A stretch of 64,000 nucleotides of DNA from Maribacter caenipelagi (GCF_004364175.1 NZ_SNZW01000011.1:310001-374000), one strand, 5' to 3'; counted from the first letter of the stretch, positions 24,231-33,993 are shown. The notes: generated by a model not told the origin, from the letters alone. A program made the numbers and translations.

Positions 24231-25123
24231 TCTTTTGGTGCTTTTAGTATCTCCAACAATCGCTCTTCTTCGCTACCTTTTTCGGGTTGATGGTCATAGC
24301 GCCATTGTACATGTGGCGGTAGGCTCATTAAGATACTTTCTATTCTTCCATTGGTCTTTAAACCGAATAGCGTTCCTTTGTCATGAACCAGATTGAATTC
24401 AACATATCTACCTCGTCTAATCTCTTGCCAATCCCTTTGTTCTTTGGTGTATTCAAGATCTTTTCTTTTTATAACAATCGGTACATAACAATCTAAAAAG
24501 CTATTACCTACTTCGGTTACAAAGTTGTACCAGTCTTGCATGTCCATCTCCGGAGTTGCTTTACAATAGTCAAAAAATAGACCGCCTAGTCCGCGAGCTT
24601 CGTTTCTATGTGCATTCCAAAAATACTCGTCGCAACGTTTTTTATAGGTATCGTAGAAGGAAGGATTGTGTTTGTCGCAAGCTGTTTTGCATACTTGATG
24701 AAAATGAACCGCATCTTCGTCAAATAGGTAGTACGGAGTCAAGTCTTGACCGCCGCCAAACCATTGATCTACAATTTCGCCGTCTTTACCATACATTTCA
24801 AAATAGCGCCAATTGGCATGAACCGTTGGCACCATTGGGTTCTTTGGATGTAATACTAAACTTAATCCGCAGGCAAAAAAATTGGCATCTTCTACTCCGA
24901 AATATGCCTTCATACTATCTGGAAGCTCGCCATGTACGCCAGATATATTTACACCGCCTTTTTCAAAAACAGCTCCGTTTTCAATAACTCTTGTACGACC
25001 GCCACCACCTTCTGGGCGTACCCAAATGTCTTCTTTAAAAATTGCTGTACCGTCTACTGTTTCTAATTTAGAGGTAATCGTATCTTGAAGTTGTTCTATG
25101 TAAGCGTAAAATTTATCTTTCAT
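24221..25123 (-). CDS. hemF: oxygen-dependent coproporphyrinogen III oxidase
   Basis: A 300-residue enzyme that oxidatively decarboxylates coproporphyrinogen III to protoporphyrinogen IX with molecular oxygen. The family blocks WVRPEGGGGRTRVIENG, GVNISGVHG, FFACGLSLVLHP, VPTVHANWRYFE, FGGGQDLTPYY and the C-terminal RRGRYVEFNL..GTLFGLKTNGRIESILMSLPP are complete. I prefer the ATG at 25,123 (MKDKFYAYIEQL) over the one at 25,135 because it matches the usual length. Either start overlaps the preceding acetyltransferase gene. Use of HemF indicates an aerobic pathway; no hemN is in the window. Confidence 0.96.
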   Translation of the reverse strand: MKDKFYAYIEQLQDTITSKLETVDGTAIFKEDIWVRPEGGGGRTRVIENGAVFEKGGVNISGVHGELPDSMKAYFGVEDANFFACGLSLVLHPKNPMVPTVHANWRYFEMYGKDGEIVDQWFGGGQDLTPYYLFDEDAVHFHQVCKTACDKHNPSFYDTYKKRCDEYFWNAHRNEARGLGGLFFDYCKATPEMDMQDWYNFVTEVGNSFLDCYVPIVIKRKDLEYTKEQRDWQEIRRGRYVEFNLVHDKGTLFGLKTNGRIESILMSLPPHVQWRYDHQPEKGSEEERLLEILKAPKEWV

Positions 25124-25655
25124 TCTGTAAAACATAAAGTTCCATATCTAACGGTTGTTCGTTAGGTGGAGTGTGTTCTTTTAATAGCGTTTCTTTCCAA
25201 AGATAACCACAATTTTCTGCTACCTTAATACTGCCAAGGTTCGATTTATGAGCAATGATTCTAAGTCGCTGTAAATGTTGTTCGTTAAAGCCCCATTCAG
25301 AAATGGTCTTAACAGCTTTTGTGGCAAAACCTTTATTGTTATGGTCGTACGATATGCAATAGGCGATTTCAGCTTCTTGGGCTGCTCGTTTTAGTTCTTT
25401 TAAATAAACCAGACCTATAATTTTTCTTTTTTCTGGTTCTTTAAGCGTAAATAAGTACTCTTTGCCAGATATAAAATCTGATACCTTTTCAAGAACAAAA
25501 ATATTGGATAATGTCGGATTTAGATTTGCAGCTACCGTTTTAGGGAAGTATCGTTTTATATGGTCTGCATTAGCACATATAAAATCGCATAAACGCCATC
25601 CATCTCTCTCTGATATCGGATTTATTTCGAAATCTGCTAGTTGAAATGAATTCAT
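25113..25655 (-). CDS. RimJ/RimL-type GNAT N-acetyltransferase
   Basis: A 180-residue acetyltransferase of the GNAT fold, RimJ/RimL branch. The acetyl-CoA-binding region is at about 95-140 (AEIAYCISYDHNNKGFATKAVKTI..WGF), and the typical LQRLRIIAHKSNLGSIKVAENCGY follows. Relatives acetylate ribosomal protein N-termini or small amines; the substrate is unknown here. It lies between hemE and hemF and overlaps hemF, so it is co-transcribed with haem genes. Confidence 0.86.
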   Translation of the reverse strand: MNSFQLADFEINPISERDGWRLCDFICANADHIKRYFPKTVAANLNPTLSNIFVLEKVSDFISGKEYLFTLKEPEKRKIIGLVYLKELKRAAQEAEIAYCISYDHNNKGFATKAVKTISEWGFNEQHLQRLRIIAHKSNLGSIKVAENCGYLWKETLLKEHTPPNEQPLDMELYVLQNER

Positions 25656-25704
25656 TATGCGATTTTAATATCGGCTACCTTAGCGCTTTCTGAACCTGTT
25701 AGGG

Positions 25705-26736
25705 TTAGTCTTGCTTGTATTCTTTTACTGCATCAATAAACGCCTTAGCATTTTCAACAGGAACATTTGGTAAAATACCGTGACCTAAATTAACTACGTA
25801 GCTATCTTTGCCAAATTCATTGATCATTTGGTGTACCATCTTCTTAATTTCAGATGGTGGAGATAATAAACGTGATGGGTCAAAGTTACCTTGAAGGGTA
25901 ATTTTTCCACCACTTAAATAACGTGCATTTCTTGCAGAACATGTCCAGTCGACACCTAGTGCAGAAGCACCAGATTTTGCCATATCACCTAAAGCAAACC
26001 AACATCCTTTTCCAAAAACGATAACCGGAGCTTCATCTTTTAAAGCATCTATAATTTGCTGAATATATTGCCAAGAAAATTCTTGATAATCGGTTGGCGA
26101 TAACATTCCGCCCCAAGAATCAAATACTTGTACCGCATTAACTCCTGCAGCAACTTTAGCCTTTAAATATGCAATGGTAGTATCTGTAATTTTCTGAAGT
26201 AATTCGTGGGCAACAACAGGTTGTGTAAAGCATAATTCTTTAGCCTTGTCGAACGTTTTGCTGCCTTGACCTTGTACACAGTAGCATAAAATGGTCCAAG
26301 GGGAACCTGCAAAACCGATCAAAGGTACTTCGTCGTTCAGTTTTTCTTTGGTCACTTTTATGGCTTCCAGAACGTAACCCAATGTATCGTGAACATCTGG
26401 CACGATAACGCTGTCTAAATCTTTCTGATTACGAATCGGATTCGGTAAATACGGACCAAAATTCGGCTTCATCTCCACATGAATATTCATTGCTTGCGGG
26501 ATTACCAAAATATCACTGAACAATATAGCGGCATCCATTCCGTATCTACGAATAGGTTGTACCGTGATTTCTGATGCTAATTCTGGAGTCTGACATCTGG
26601 TAAAGAAGTCATATTTTTCTTTGATGGCCATGAATTCAGGTAAATATCTACCTGCTTGGCGCATCATCCATACTGGTGGTCTTTCTACCGTTTCACCTTT
26701 TAAGGCTTTTAGAAATAAGTCGTTTTTTAAGCTCAT
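25705..26736 (-). CDS. hemE: uroporphyrinogen decarboxylase
   Basis: A 343-residue enzyme that removes four acetate carboxyls from uroporphyrinogen III. The active-site start [17 protein letters not shown] holds R26 and R30, and the catalytic aspartate is D75 in [37 protein letters not shown] and [19 protein letters not shown] complete the family set. Length is normal. The 163-base gap towards hemCD contains a dispersed palindromic repeat (26,750-26,838) and a short duplication of AGCCAACAGC, so hemE may be transcribed apart from hemCD. Confidence 0.96.
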   Translation of the reverse strand: MSLKNDLFLKALKGETVERPPVWMMRQAGRYLPEFMAIKEKYDFFTRCQTPELASEITVQPIRRYGMDAAILFSDILVIPQAMNIHVEMKPNFGPYLPNPIRNQKDLDSVIVPDVHDTLGYVLEAIKVTKEKLNDEVPLIGFAGSPWTILCYCVQGQGSKTFDKAKELCFTQPVVAHELLQKITDTTIAYLKAKVAAGVNAVQVFDSWGGMLSPTDYQEFSWQYIQQIIDALKDEAPVIVFGKGCWFALGDMAKSGASALGVDWTCSARNARYLSGGKITLQGNFDPSRLLSPPSEIKKMVHQMINEFGKDSYVVNLGHGILPNVPVENAKAFIDAVKEYKQD

Positions 26737-26749
26737 AGTTTATATGGTT

Positions 26750-26838
26750 CGTCATTGCGAGGAGCCTTTTCGCTCCGAAGCAATCTGTTTATTCGGTGTT
26801 CCTAACAAACAGATTGCTTCGCTATGCTCGTAAAGACG
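26750..26838. repeat. dispersed palindromic repeat
   Basis: GAAGCAATCTGTTT (26,777-26,790) and AAACAGATTGCTTC (26,807-26,820) are exact 14-base inverted repeats with a 16-base loop. Outside them CGTCATTGCGAG and CTCGTAAAGACG pair at 10 of 12 bases. GTCATTGCGAGGAGC..GCAATCTG is a dispersed intergenic repeat I recognise from other Flavobacteriia genomes. It may act as a terminator-like structure between hemE and hemCD. Confidence 0.65.
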
Positions 26839-26899
26839 TTAATTTTTAATTTTTTAGCCAACAGCCAAGGGCTAGCAGCCAACAGCTAAAGGCAATTTC

Positions 26900-28480
26900 T
26901 TAATCTTGATAATCAGCGTTCACCAATTCAATAACACTTTCTACTGTTGGTATTTTAGCAACTTTTACTTCCTTGAAATGTTTTCTGGCAGCTTTTGCCG
27001 TAGTTTCACCAATACAATAGGCAACTCTGTCGGTAGAATTCTCTTTTAAATAGCTTTCCACGTTCGACGGACTAAAAAACATGATGCCTTTTGCGCTTTT
27101 TGGTATTGCTTTACCAGAAAGTTTAGTTCTATAGGCTTCTATGGCATTTACTTCAATATTGTTTTCTTCTAAAATACTTGGTAGTTCTTCTAAGCTTAAA
27201 TTACCATGAAAATAGGTAACTTCAGTGCCATCTATAAACTCTACCAAATGGTTCGCTAAATCTTTTGCATTATTTTCATAATGTGTAACCTTACCGAAAG
27301 TGTTTTTTATTAATCTACGTGTTTTTCTGCCAACACAGTAGATGTTTTCAAAATCTAACTCAGCGACATCTCTGCTTGCCAATACTGCTTCTACCGCATT
27401 TTTACTAGTGAAAACAACATTCTTATGTGGTTTTTTCAAGATAACGGGAGAAATACGATTCGGATTAATTTTTATAAAATCATCTGAATCGGCATTAACC
27501 GATATGTTTAGTAGCAGCTGTTGTGGCGGAGTCAGTTTTTTGGTAGAAAATACATTTACTTCCAATCCGGCATTTGCCAGTTCGGTCATTAATCGTTTAC
27601 CACCTCTGGCTAAAATACTTTTAGCACAGTCAATGCCCAAATTTTGATGCTTACCAAGTGGCGCGGTCAGTTCTGCTTCCAGTTTTTTACTTCCATCAAC
27701 ATTTAATAGAACACCTTTTAGGGTGACAATATTTTCTTTGTTGATGTATGACAATGCTCCGATCGGTGCACTACAACCACCTTCTAATTCTCTAAGAAAT
27801 TCTCTTTCTAGACTTACACAAGTATCTGTTTCCTCATGGTTTAGTTGAGCACAGGCTTCTAGAATTTCTTCATCGCCTTCCATGGCAACTACCATAATAG
27901 CACCTTGTGCAGGGGCTGGTAACATCCAGGTAAGTCCGATAGTATTTTCTGGTTCTAAACCGATACGTTCTAATCCGGCAGCGGCGAAAATAGCACCGTT
28001 CCATTCATTTTCATACAGTTTTTCTAATCGTCTATTGACATTTCCTCTTAAATCTACAACCGTATGTGTTGGGTATCTATTTAACCATTGTGCTTGTCTA
28101 CGTAAACTACCTGTAGCAATGACACCCTCGCGAGAACCTAAAAATTCTTCATTGTCTTTAAACGCCATGATGTCCATGTAATTACCGCGCTTTAAAACAG
28201 CAGCTTTTACAATACCTTGTGGCAAGGCGGTAGGTACATCTTTCATAGAATGTACGGCAATATCAATATCGCCATTGATCATGGCAACATCTAGGGTTTT
28301 GGTAAACACTCCCGTAATTCCTAATTCATATAAGGGTTTGTCTAAAATTAAGTCTCCCGTAGATTTTACCGGAACCAATTTTACTTTATGACCTAATTCT
28401 TGAAGTTGACTTTTAACGGTATTCGCCTGCCATAGCGCTAATTCGCTATCGCGTGTTCCTAATCGTATTACTTTACTCAT
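26900..28480 (-). CDS. hemCD: HemC-HemD fusion (hydroxymethylbilane synthase / uroporphyrinogen-III synthase)
   Basis: A 526-residue fusion of two consecutive haem enzymes. Residues 1 to about 305 are hydroxymethylbilane synthase: RLGTRDSELALWQA, the catalytic D81 in HSMKDVP, TGSLRRQAQ, LRGNVNRRL, and the dipyrromethane cofactor cysteine C236 in ELEGGCSAPIGA. From about 315 on, the sequence fits uroporphyrinogen-III synthase (KNVVFTSKNAVEAV, IYCVGRKTRRLI, FFSPSNVESYL, AYCIGETTAKAARK, VESVIELV). The fusion is common in Bacteroidota. The start overlaps the hemA stop by 4 bases, which indicates translational coupling. Confidence 0.95.
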   Translation of the reverse strand: MSKVIRLGTRDSELALWQANTVKSQLQELGHKVKLVPVKSTGDLILDKPLYELGITGVFTKTLDVAMINGDIDIAVHSMKDVPTALPQGIVKAAVLKRGNYMDIMAFKDNEEFLGSREGVIATGSLRRQAQWLNRYPTHTVVDLRGNVNRRLEKLYENEWNGAIFAAAGLERIGLEPENTIGLTWMLPAPAQGAIMVVAMEGDEEILEACAQLNHEETDTCVSLEREFLRELEGGCSAPIGALSYINKENIVTLKGVLLNVDGSKKLEAELTAPLGKHQNLGIDCAKSILARGGKRLMTELANAGLEVNVFSTKKLTPPQQLLLNISVNADSDDFIKINPNRISPVILKKPHKNVVFTSKNAVEAVLASRDVAELDFENIYCVGRKTRRLIKNTFGKVTHYENNAKDLANHLVEFIDGTEVTYFHGNLSLEELPSILEENNIEVNAIEAYRTKLSGKAIPKSAKGIMFFSPSNVESYLKENSTDRVAYCIGETTAKAARKHFKEVKVAKIPTVESVIELVNADYQD

Positions 28481-29733
28481 TGTTCGTCCAATTCTAATTG
28501 AAATACTTTTTGGATAAATTCTAAACTTGAACTGGAATCTACCGTGTCATCTTTTAAATGATTTGCAAATTGTTTTGTTATTTTTTGAATAATGCGATTG
28601 GTAACCACATCTGCTTGGTGCGAATTAAAATCGACCGTTTTTTTGGATTGATAGTCTAATTCTTCGTCCTTAATAGTCTTCAATTTTTTCTTTAAAGCTT
28701 TAATTACAGGGGCAAATTTTCTGGTTTCTAACCATTGATTGAAATCATTTTTCACCTCTTCGTTTATAGCTTCTGCATCTGGTATAAATTGCTTTCTACG
28801 CTCTAAGGTTTCATCTGTCATTTGAGATAAATGATCTAAATGTATTACCGTAACATTGTCCATTTCTGAAATAGAATCATCTACATTTTTAGGAACGGAA
28901 AGATCTAATATCAATAACGGTTTGTTCGTATATATCAATTCTTTGGTAATCGTAGGTTTTTGGGCACCTGTAGCGACTACCAAAATATCAGAAGTTCTTA
29001 TTTCTGTTTGTAAATCGCCATAATCTTTCACCTTAAGGTTGAACTTGCCTGCAATTTGCTCAGCTTTACCTTTTGTTCTGTTAATAAGGGTGATATGCGG
29101 ATTCTTAGTATGTTTTATTAAATTCTCACACGTGTTACGACCAATTTTACCGGTTCCGAATAAAAGAATATTCTTGTCGGTAACATTTTCAACATTACGC
29201 ATAATGTATTGTACAGAAGCGAATGCTACAGAGGTTGCACCAGATGAAATTTCAGTTTCATTCTTAATACGTTTGCTCGCCTGAATTATACTGTTGCAAA
29301 GTCTCTCGATAAACGGGTTGGCAATACCCAATTCTTTAGAACGCTTAAAACTTTGCTTTAATTGACTGATGATTTCAAAATCACCAAGTATCTGACTATC
29401 TAATCCTGTCCCAACTCTGAAGAGGTGATTAATAGCTTCTTTATTTTTATACACATATGCTACCTCTTGAAAAGCCTCAACGGTTCCATTAGAGTGGTCG
29501 CATAATAATTTTATCAGTTGAAAAGGATGTTGCGCAAAACCATGTAACTCTGTACGGTTACAAGTTGATGTTGCCAATAACCCATCAATGCCCTGATTTT
29601 TAGCTTCTATTAAAAGTGACTTTACAGCCACTTCGTCTAAACTAAATTTACCACGAGCCTCAGCATCAGCCTTTTTATAGTTAAGACCAATGGTGTAAAA
29701 TGAATTATGTTTAGAAATGTGATAGTCCTTCAT
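28477..29733 (-). CDS. hemA: glutamyl-tRNA reductase
   Basis: A 418-residue enzyme that reduces glutamyl-tRNA to glutamate semialdehyde with NADPH, the first step of C5 haem synthesis. The catalytic cysteine is C58 in LATSTCNRTELHG. The NADPH-binding domain has LLFGTGKIGRNTCENL and TLINRTKGKAEQIA, and the C-terminal dimerisation domain is present. I choose the ATG at 29,733 (MKDYHISKHNSFYTIGLNYKKA) over one at 29,775 because the promoter at 29,744-29,775 lies between them. It heads the transcription unit running through hemCD. Confidence 0.94.
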   Translation of the reverse strand: MKDYHISKHNSFYTIGLNYKKADAEARGKFSLDEVAVKSLLIEAKNQGIDGLLATSTCNRTELHGFAQHPFQLIKLLCDHSNGTVEAFQEVAYVYKNKEAINHLFRVGTGLDSQILGDFEIISQLKQSFKRSKELGIANPFIERLCNSIIQASKRIKNETEISSGATSVAFASVQYIMRNVENVTDKNILLFGTGKIGRNTCENLIKHTKNPHITLINRTKGKAEQIAGKFNLKVKDYGDLQTEIRTSDILVVATGAQKPTITKELIYTNKPLLILDLSVPKNVDDSISEMDNVTVIHLDHLSQMTDETLERRKQFIPDAEAINEEVKNDFNQWLETRKFAPVIKALKKKLKTIKDEELDYQSKKTVDFNSHQADVVTNRIIQKITKQFANHLKDDTVDSSSSLEFIQKVFQLELDEQ

Positions 29734-29743
29734 AAAGCGGATA

Positions 29744-29775
29744 CAAAAATATGAGCATCCATTCAATAAAAACAA
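29744..29775 (-). promoter_or_regulatory. hemA promoter
   Basis: On the minus strand TTG (29,775-29,773), 21 bases, then TATTTTTG (29,751-29,744) fits the Bacteroidota consensus TTG-N17-23-TAnnTTTG. It would start transcription about 5 bases before the hemA ATG at 29,733, a nearly leaderless message. Confidence 0.6.
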
Positions 29776-29925
29776 CGCTAGCGGTACAAATAGTATCGTC
29801 TGCCGAATTTTTGGTCAAAATATGATAAATATCAGTTTATTAGCCATAATTTTATAGTGGTTTGAATGAATAAGGACTATTTTATTTAGATGCTTTCTAA
29901 ATAGATATAAAATCGATTTAAGAAA

Positions 29926-30816
29926 ATGGAGTTAAAAAGTAACGCTGAAGGGTCATACGACGAAGTTTTAATTGAAGACGGATTTTACGTGCTCAAATTT
30001 CAGAATGAAGAGGATAACGTGGTGCATTATACCCGTGAAATCAATAAACGATTTATTCAGATTCATTTTTGTTTAAAGGGCAGTGGTAGCTATAACTTCA
30101 ATCAAGGTAACTATAGTTTAGATGTCAAAGAAGAGAATTCTTTGTTGCTGTATAACACGCAGTTAGACTTGCCTTTGAATTTAAGTCTTAGCCCAAAATC
30201 ATCGTTGGTTTCTGTGGTGATGACCTTGCGAAAGTTTCATTCTTTATTCACTGCAGAGGCAGATTATATTCCGTTTTTGAGTTCAGATAATAAGGAGAAA
30301 AAATATTATTCTCAAGAACCATTTTCACCTTCGATAGCCGTTATTTTGAGTCAGATTGTAAACTATAACCTGCACCCATCTATAAAATCGCTTTACGTAA
30401 AAGGTAAAATTTATGAATTAATAGCTTTATACTTTAATAGAAGCCCCAATGCAGATATTGAACAATGCCCGTATCTAGCAGATGAAGAAAATGTAAAGAA
30501 GATTAAGAAAGCCAAGGAAATTATTTTAGCTAATATGGCAGAGCCACCAACTTTGGCAGAGCTGTCAAGTGAAATAGGATTAAGCTTAAAACGCCTAAAG
30601 GAAGGTTTTAAGCAAATTTATGGCGATTCGGTCTACAGTTTTTTATTTGATCATAAGATGGATTACGCCAAAAGACTTTTAGAAACCGGTCAGTATAATG
30701 TCAATGAAATCGGACTCAAAGTAGGGTATAGTACCTCCAGTCATTTCATTGCGGCGTTTAAGAAAAAGTATAATACGACACCAAAGAAATATTTATTGGC
30801 ACTTTCAGGAAGTTAG
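29926..30816 (+). CDS. AraC-family transcriptional regulator
   Basis: A 296-residue AraC/XylS-type regulator. The C-terminal double helix-turn-helix spans about 190-293: ANMAEPPTLAELSSEIGLSLKRLKEGFKQIYG and NVNEIGLKVGYSTSSHFIAAFKKKYNTTPKKYL. The N-terminal 180 residues form a sensing domain related in look to PchR-type regulators of iron uptake, which bind siderophores; the ligand here is unknown. It is divergent from hemA with a 192-base gap, so control of the haem genes or of iron supply is plausible but inferred. Confidence 0.88.
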   Translation: MELKSNAEGSYDEVLIEDGFYVLKFQNEEDNVVHYTREINKRFIQIHFCLKGSGSYNFNQGNYSLDVKEENSLLLYNTQLDLPLNLSLSPKSSLVSVVMTLRKFHSLFTAEADYIPFLSSDNKEKKYYSQEPFSPSIAVILSQIVNYNLHPSIKSLYVKGKIYELIALYFNRSPNADIEQCPYLADEENVKKIKKAKEIILANMAEPPTLAELSSEIGLSLKRLKEGFKQIYGDSVYSFLFDHKMDYAKRLLETGQYNVNEIGLKVGYSTSSHFIAAFKKKYNTTPKKYLLALSGS

Positions 30817-30819
30817 AAT

Positions 30820-31662
30820 TTATAGCGGTCTGGCAACCATAATACCTGTGTTGCTCTTTATGTTTTTTAGGTAATCTGCTAGCGGTAATTTAGACACTTC
30901 AACTTCCATTGATCCGGTCGAGGCATGTAGTAAATGAATTCTGCCGTCTTTTTCTCGCGTAGCAATTCCGGTATGGGTGACATCTAAGCCATTAATAGAT
31001 GTAGCCAATGCAATGATATCTCCAGATTGAATCAAATGCTCATTTTTGGAGATGTCATCTTGTGCCAGTACACAAATAGCCTGGTTGTTCAAATAGTTTT
31101 CTGAAGCCTTAATTTTCGAGTAATTGACATCATCTGCCAAAAACGGATATAAATCGCGGTGGGTACTCATAAAATTGATATCCTTGGTAATTTCTTCACC
31201 GCCAATTTCACCGGTTATATCTTTAAGTAATCCTTTCTCGGCATTGTTGGCAATCCATTCAGAGAAATAGTGCAGGCGAGAAGCATAGCCATCTAAAGTG
31301 CCGTCTTTGTATCTTATGGTCTCTAGATTTTTTAAGTAGTCATCAAAAGACATTTCTTGTTGACGGAGTAAAAGGGAAAAAGCAAGCACGTTTTCTACAA
31401 AAGTGGTGCAATCTAAGCCTTGTAGATTTACGACCAAGGTTTCTGTATCGCCAATCTCCAGGGTTTTGGCAACATACGGAGTCTTCATAAATGACTTACC
31501 AACGCTTACCATGGTTTCGCCAAAATCACCCTGAAACATTCCGTCGATTTCAACTAGTTTGCTTTCTACGGCAGCTCTGTCTTTTGGCGAGCAGGTTATT
31601 TGTTGGGAGGAGATAGATGTTAACCATCCAAAGAAAAAAAGAAATAGAAATACATGTTTCAT
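30820..31662 (-). CDS. DUF1460 amidase-like exported protein
   Basis: A 280-residue exported protein with a signal peptide (about 1-19). It matches the DUF1460 family, whose structures resemble NlpC/P60 N-acetylmuramoyl-L-alanine amidases. The likely catalytic cysteine is C85 in LQGLDCTTFVENV, with a histidine in LDVTHTGIATR and LLHAS near the end as further active-site parts. It is probably a periplasmic wall-modifying enzyme. It converges on the AraC gene with a 3-base gap. Confidence 0.82.
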   Translation of the reverse strand: MKHVFLFLFFFGWLTSISSQQITCSPKDRAAVESKLVEIDGMFQGDFGETMVSVGKSFMKTPYVAKTLEIGDTETLVVNLQGLDCTTFVENVLAFSLLLRQQEMSFDDYLKNLETIRYKDGTLDGYASRLHYFSEWIANNAEKGLLKDITGEIGGEEITKDINFMSTHRDLYPFLADDVNYSKIKASENYLNNQAICVLAQDDISKNEHLIQSGDIIALATSINGLDVTHTGIATREKDGRIHLLHASTGSMEVEVSKLPLADYLKNIKSNTGIMVARPL

Positions 31663-31671
31663 AAAGCTAAA

Positions 31672-32742
31672 TTATGAATTGTTATTTTCATCCATAGACT
31701 TTTCCAACAAAACCCTATTTCTAGCAATACTCTCCGGGTAGTTTTGCTGTAAAAATATAATTAGTTTCTCGCGAACCAACACACGTAAATCCCAAGAGGT
31801 TGGTGAGTCTTTGGCGCTCATTAAGGCTCTAATTTCTACACAGTTTTGCTTGCTTTCGGTTACTTGAAGTACATTAACTTCTTTATCCCAAAGGTCTGTA
31901 CTCTTTAAAATTTTAGTCAACTCTTCGCGAAGTGCATCAAATGATACATTGTAGTCGGTATATAGAAAAACTGTTCCGAGAATATCAGATGAGGTTTTTG
32001 TCCAATTTTGAAATGGCTTATCAATAAAATATGGTGTCGGTACAATAAGTCTTCGTTTATCCCAAATCTTTACCACAACATAGGTCAAGGTTATTTCTTC
32101 AATACGCCCCCATTCGCCTTCTACAATAACTACATCATCTATTTTTATAGGTTGGGCAATGGCAATTTGAATACCTGCCAATACCGTTGCAATCATTTTT
32201 TGTGCAGAGAAACCAATGATAATACCTGCTACACCTGCAGATGCAAAAATACTGACCCCCAATTCTCTAATACTCTCAAAACTCATAAGCACTGCACCAG
32301 CTGCTAATATGATTATGGTAATCATGAAAATACGTTCAAGAATATTGAACTGCGTGTATATTTGACGGGCTTTTAGGTTATTGGCAACATTGACATCATA
32401 ATTTTTAACGATTACCGTTTTCGCTATTTTCAATAAGTTCAGTAATAACCAGGTTACCGAAACTATAAATAGAATTGTACTCGTTTTTTTAAACCAATAT
32501 TCATGATGTTCAACATGTAACAGTTCCCGTAATGACTGCGAGCGAATTAATATAGAAAGGAAAATAAATAGAATTGGGCGGCTAATTTTTTTAAAGGCCC
32601 CACTGGGCAAAAGGTATTTGGGATCCTTCCCATATTTTTTTATGAAATATGAAACCAACCAATAGGCAATCAAAATACCTATGGTAGTAGCTAAAAAGAA
32701 GTAAAGTGAACTTTTAGGCACGTTATCAAAAAAAGTGTTCAT
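31672..32742 (-). CDS. MscS-family mechanosensitive channel
   Basis: A 356-residue small-conductance mechanosensitive channel. Four to five membrane segments fill the first 190 residues, and the pore helix is ASAGVAGIIIGFSAQKMIATVLAGIQIAIAQPIKIDD, followed by the beta domain VVIVEGEWGRIEEITLTYVVVKIWDKRRLIVPTPYF and the soluble cage domain. Such channels release solutes on osmotic downshock. It is divergent from hemH and 9 bases upstream of the DUF1460 gene. Confidence 0.92.
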   Translation of the reverse strand: MNTFFDNVPKSSLYFFLATTIGILIAYWLVSYFIKKYGKDPKYLLPSGAFKKISRPILFIFLSILIRSQSLRELLHVEHHEYWFKKTSTILFIVSVTWLLLNLLKIAKTVIVKNYDVNVANNLKARQIYTQFNILERIFMITIIILAAGAVLMSFESIRELGVSIFASAGVAGIIIGFSAQKMIATVLAGIQIAIAQPIKIDDVVIVEGEWGRIEEITLTYVVVKIWDKRRLIVPTPYFIDKPFQNWTKTSSDILGTVFLYTDYNVSFDALREELTKILKSTDLWDKEVNVLQVTESKQNCVEIRALMSAKDSPTSWDLRVLVREKLIIFLQQNYPESIARNRVLLEKSMDENNNS

Positions 32743-32886
32743 TCTTAAATAGGTTATTGTTTTTGACGAATTACAACTTACTAAAATTAAACAGCACTAA
32801 AAATTAATTGGCTAGTTATTAGATTGCTTTATAAGAGTATAGAAAAACTATTGCCCAAAATTAAATTATCATCGATTTGCAAGTGT

Positions 32887-32894
32887 TATTTTTG
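32887..32894 (+). promoter_or_regulatory. hemH -7 box
   Basis: TATTTTTG matches TAnnTTTG and lies 26 bases before the chosen hemH start. It argues against the longer frame that begins at 32,824, upstream of the box. No TTG at ideal spacing is seen. Confidence 0.45.
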
Positions 32895-32919
32895 CAATCG
32901 AATAACAAACACATACGCT

Positions 32920-33963
32920 ATGAAAGGAGTATTATTGGTCAATTTGGGTTCTCCAGAAAGTCCTACCGCAAAAGATGTTAAGCCGTATTTAGATGAATTT
33001 TTAATGGATGAGCGTGTAATTGACGCTCCCAAATGGTTAAGAACTATTTTGGTTAGAGGAATTATTTTACAGACTCGACCAAAAAAATCTGCTGAGGCGT
33101 ATGCTAAAATATGGTGGGAAGAAGGTTCTCCGTTAGTCGTAATATCTGAGCGATTCTCCAATAAATTAAAAACACAGACCGAAATGCCGGTGGCTTTAGG
33201 TATGCGTTATGGAACTATGTCCATTAAAAAGGCAATGCAAGAACTGAAAGAGAAGGGAGTTGATGATGTTCTTTTAGTTCCGCTTTATCCACATTATGCA
33301 ATGTCTAGCTTTGAGACGGTAGTTGTAAAAGTGTTAGAAGAGCAAAAAGCAGGTTTTCCTGAGATGAAAATTACTACGTTACCTGCTTTTTATAAGCATC
33401 CGGAGTTTATTAAAGCGCTTTCAGAGAGTATAAAAGACGGATTAGAAGGTTTTGACTATGACCATATTTTATTTTCATATCATGGTATACCTGAACGTCA
33501 TATTCGTAAAAGTGATCCTACTAGTTTTCATTGTAAAATAGACGGTACGTGTTGTAACGTGAATTCTGTTGCGCATAATACCTGTTATAGACATCAAGTT
33601 TATGATACCACTGAAATGGTCAAAGCATATTTAGGTTTAAAAGAAGAGCAGGTGAGTTCTTCGTTTCAATCGCGTTTGGCAGGTGATCCATGGTTGAAAC
33701 CCTACACCGATTATGAATTTGAGCGATTAGCGAAAGAAGGCAAGAAGAAATTAGCTGTTATTACGCCCGCATTTGTGAGTGATTGTCTAGAAACATTGGA
33801 AGAAATTGCGATGGAAGGTAAAGAGCAGTTTATAGAGGCCGGTGGTGAAGAATACAAGCATATACCATGTATGAACGATAATGATACTTGGGTGAAGGTA
33901 ATGGCGAAATGGGTGAATGATTGGCAAACTACCGATAAGTTAGATGTAGTACCGAGCACATAA
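32920..33963 (+). CDS. hemH: ferrochelatase with an internal four-cysteine insert
   Basis: A 347-residue ferrochelatase, which inserts iron into protoporphyrin IX in the last step of haem synthesis. The start MKGVLLVNLGSPESP is the family start; an in-frame ATG at 32,824 is rejected because the extra 32 residues do not fit and a -7 box lies between. The catalytic histidine is H188 in LFSYHGIPERH. Then HCKIDGTCCNVNSVAHNTCYRHQ has C205, C211, C212 and C222, the kind of internal insert reported to bind a [2Fe-2S] cluster in some bacterial ferrochelatases. The C-terminal TPAFVSDCLETLEEI is normal. Confidence 0.95.
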   Translation: MKGVLLVNLGSPESPTAKDVKPYLDEFLMDERVIDAPKWLRTILVRGIILQTRPKKSAEAYAKIWWEEGSPLVVISERFSNKLKTQTEMPVALGMRYGTMSIKKAMQELKEKGVDDVLLVPLYPHYAMSSFETVVVKVLEEQKAGFPEMKITTLPAFYKHPEFIKALSESIKDGLEGFDYDHILFSYHGIPERHIRKSDPTSFHCKIDGTCCNVNSVAHNTCYRHQVYDTTEMVKAYLGLKEEQVSSSFQSRLAGDPWLKPYTDYEFERLAKEGKKKLAVITPAFVSDCLETLEEIAMEGKEQFIEAGGEEYKHIPCMNDNDTWVKVMAKWVNDWQTTDKLDVVPST

Positions 33964-33993
33964 AAAGTTTATAATTCTTAGAAAATCGCTGCT

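Noticed and set aside
29734-29775. Longer hemA start at 29,775
   Set aside because: The added residues overlap a good TTG-N21-TATTTTTG promoter and are not part of the family.
32824-32919. Longer hemH start at 32,824
   Set aside because: The extra 32 residues do not resemble the family, and a TATTTTTG promoter box lies at 32,887-32,894.
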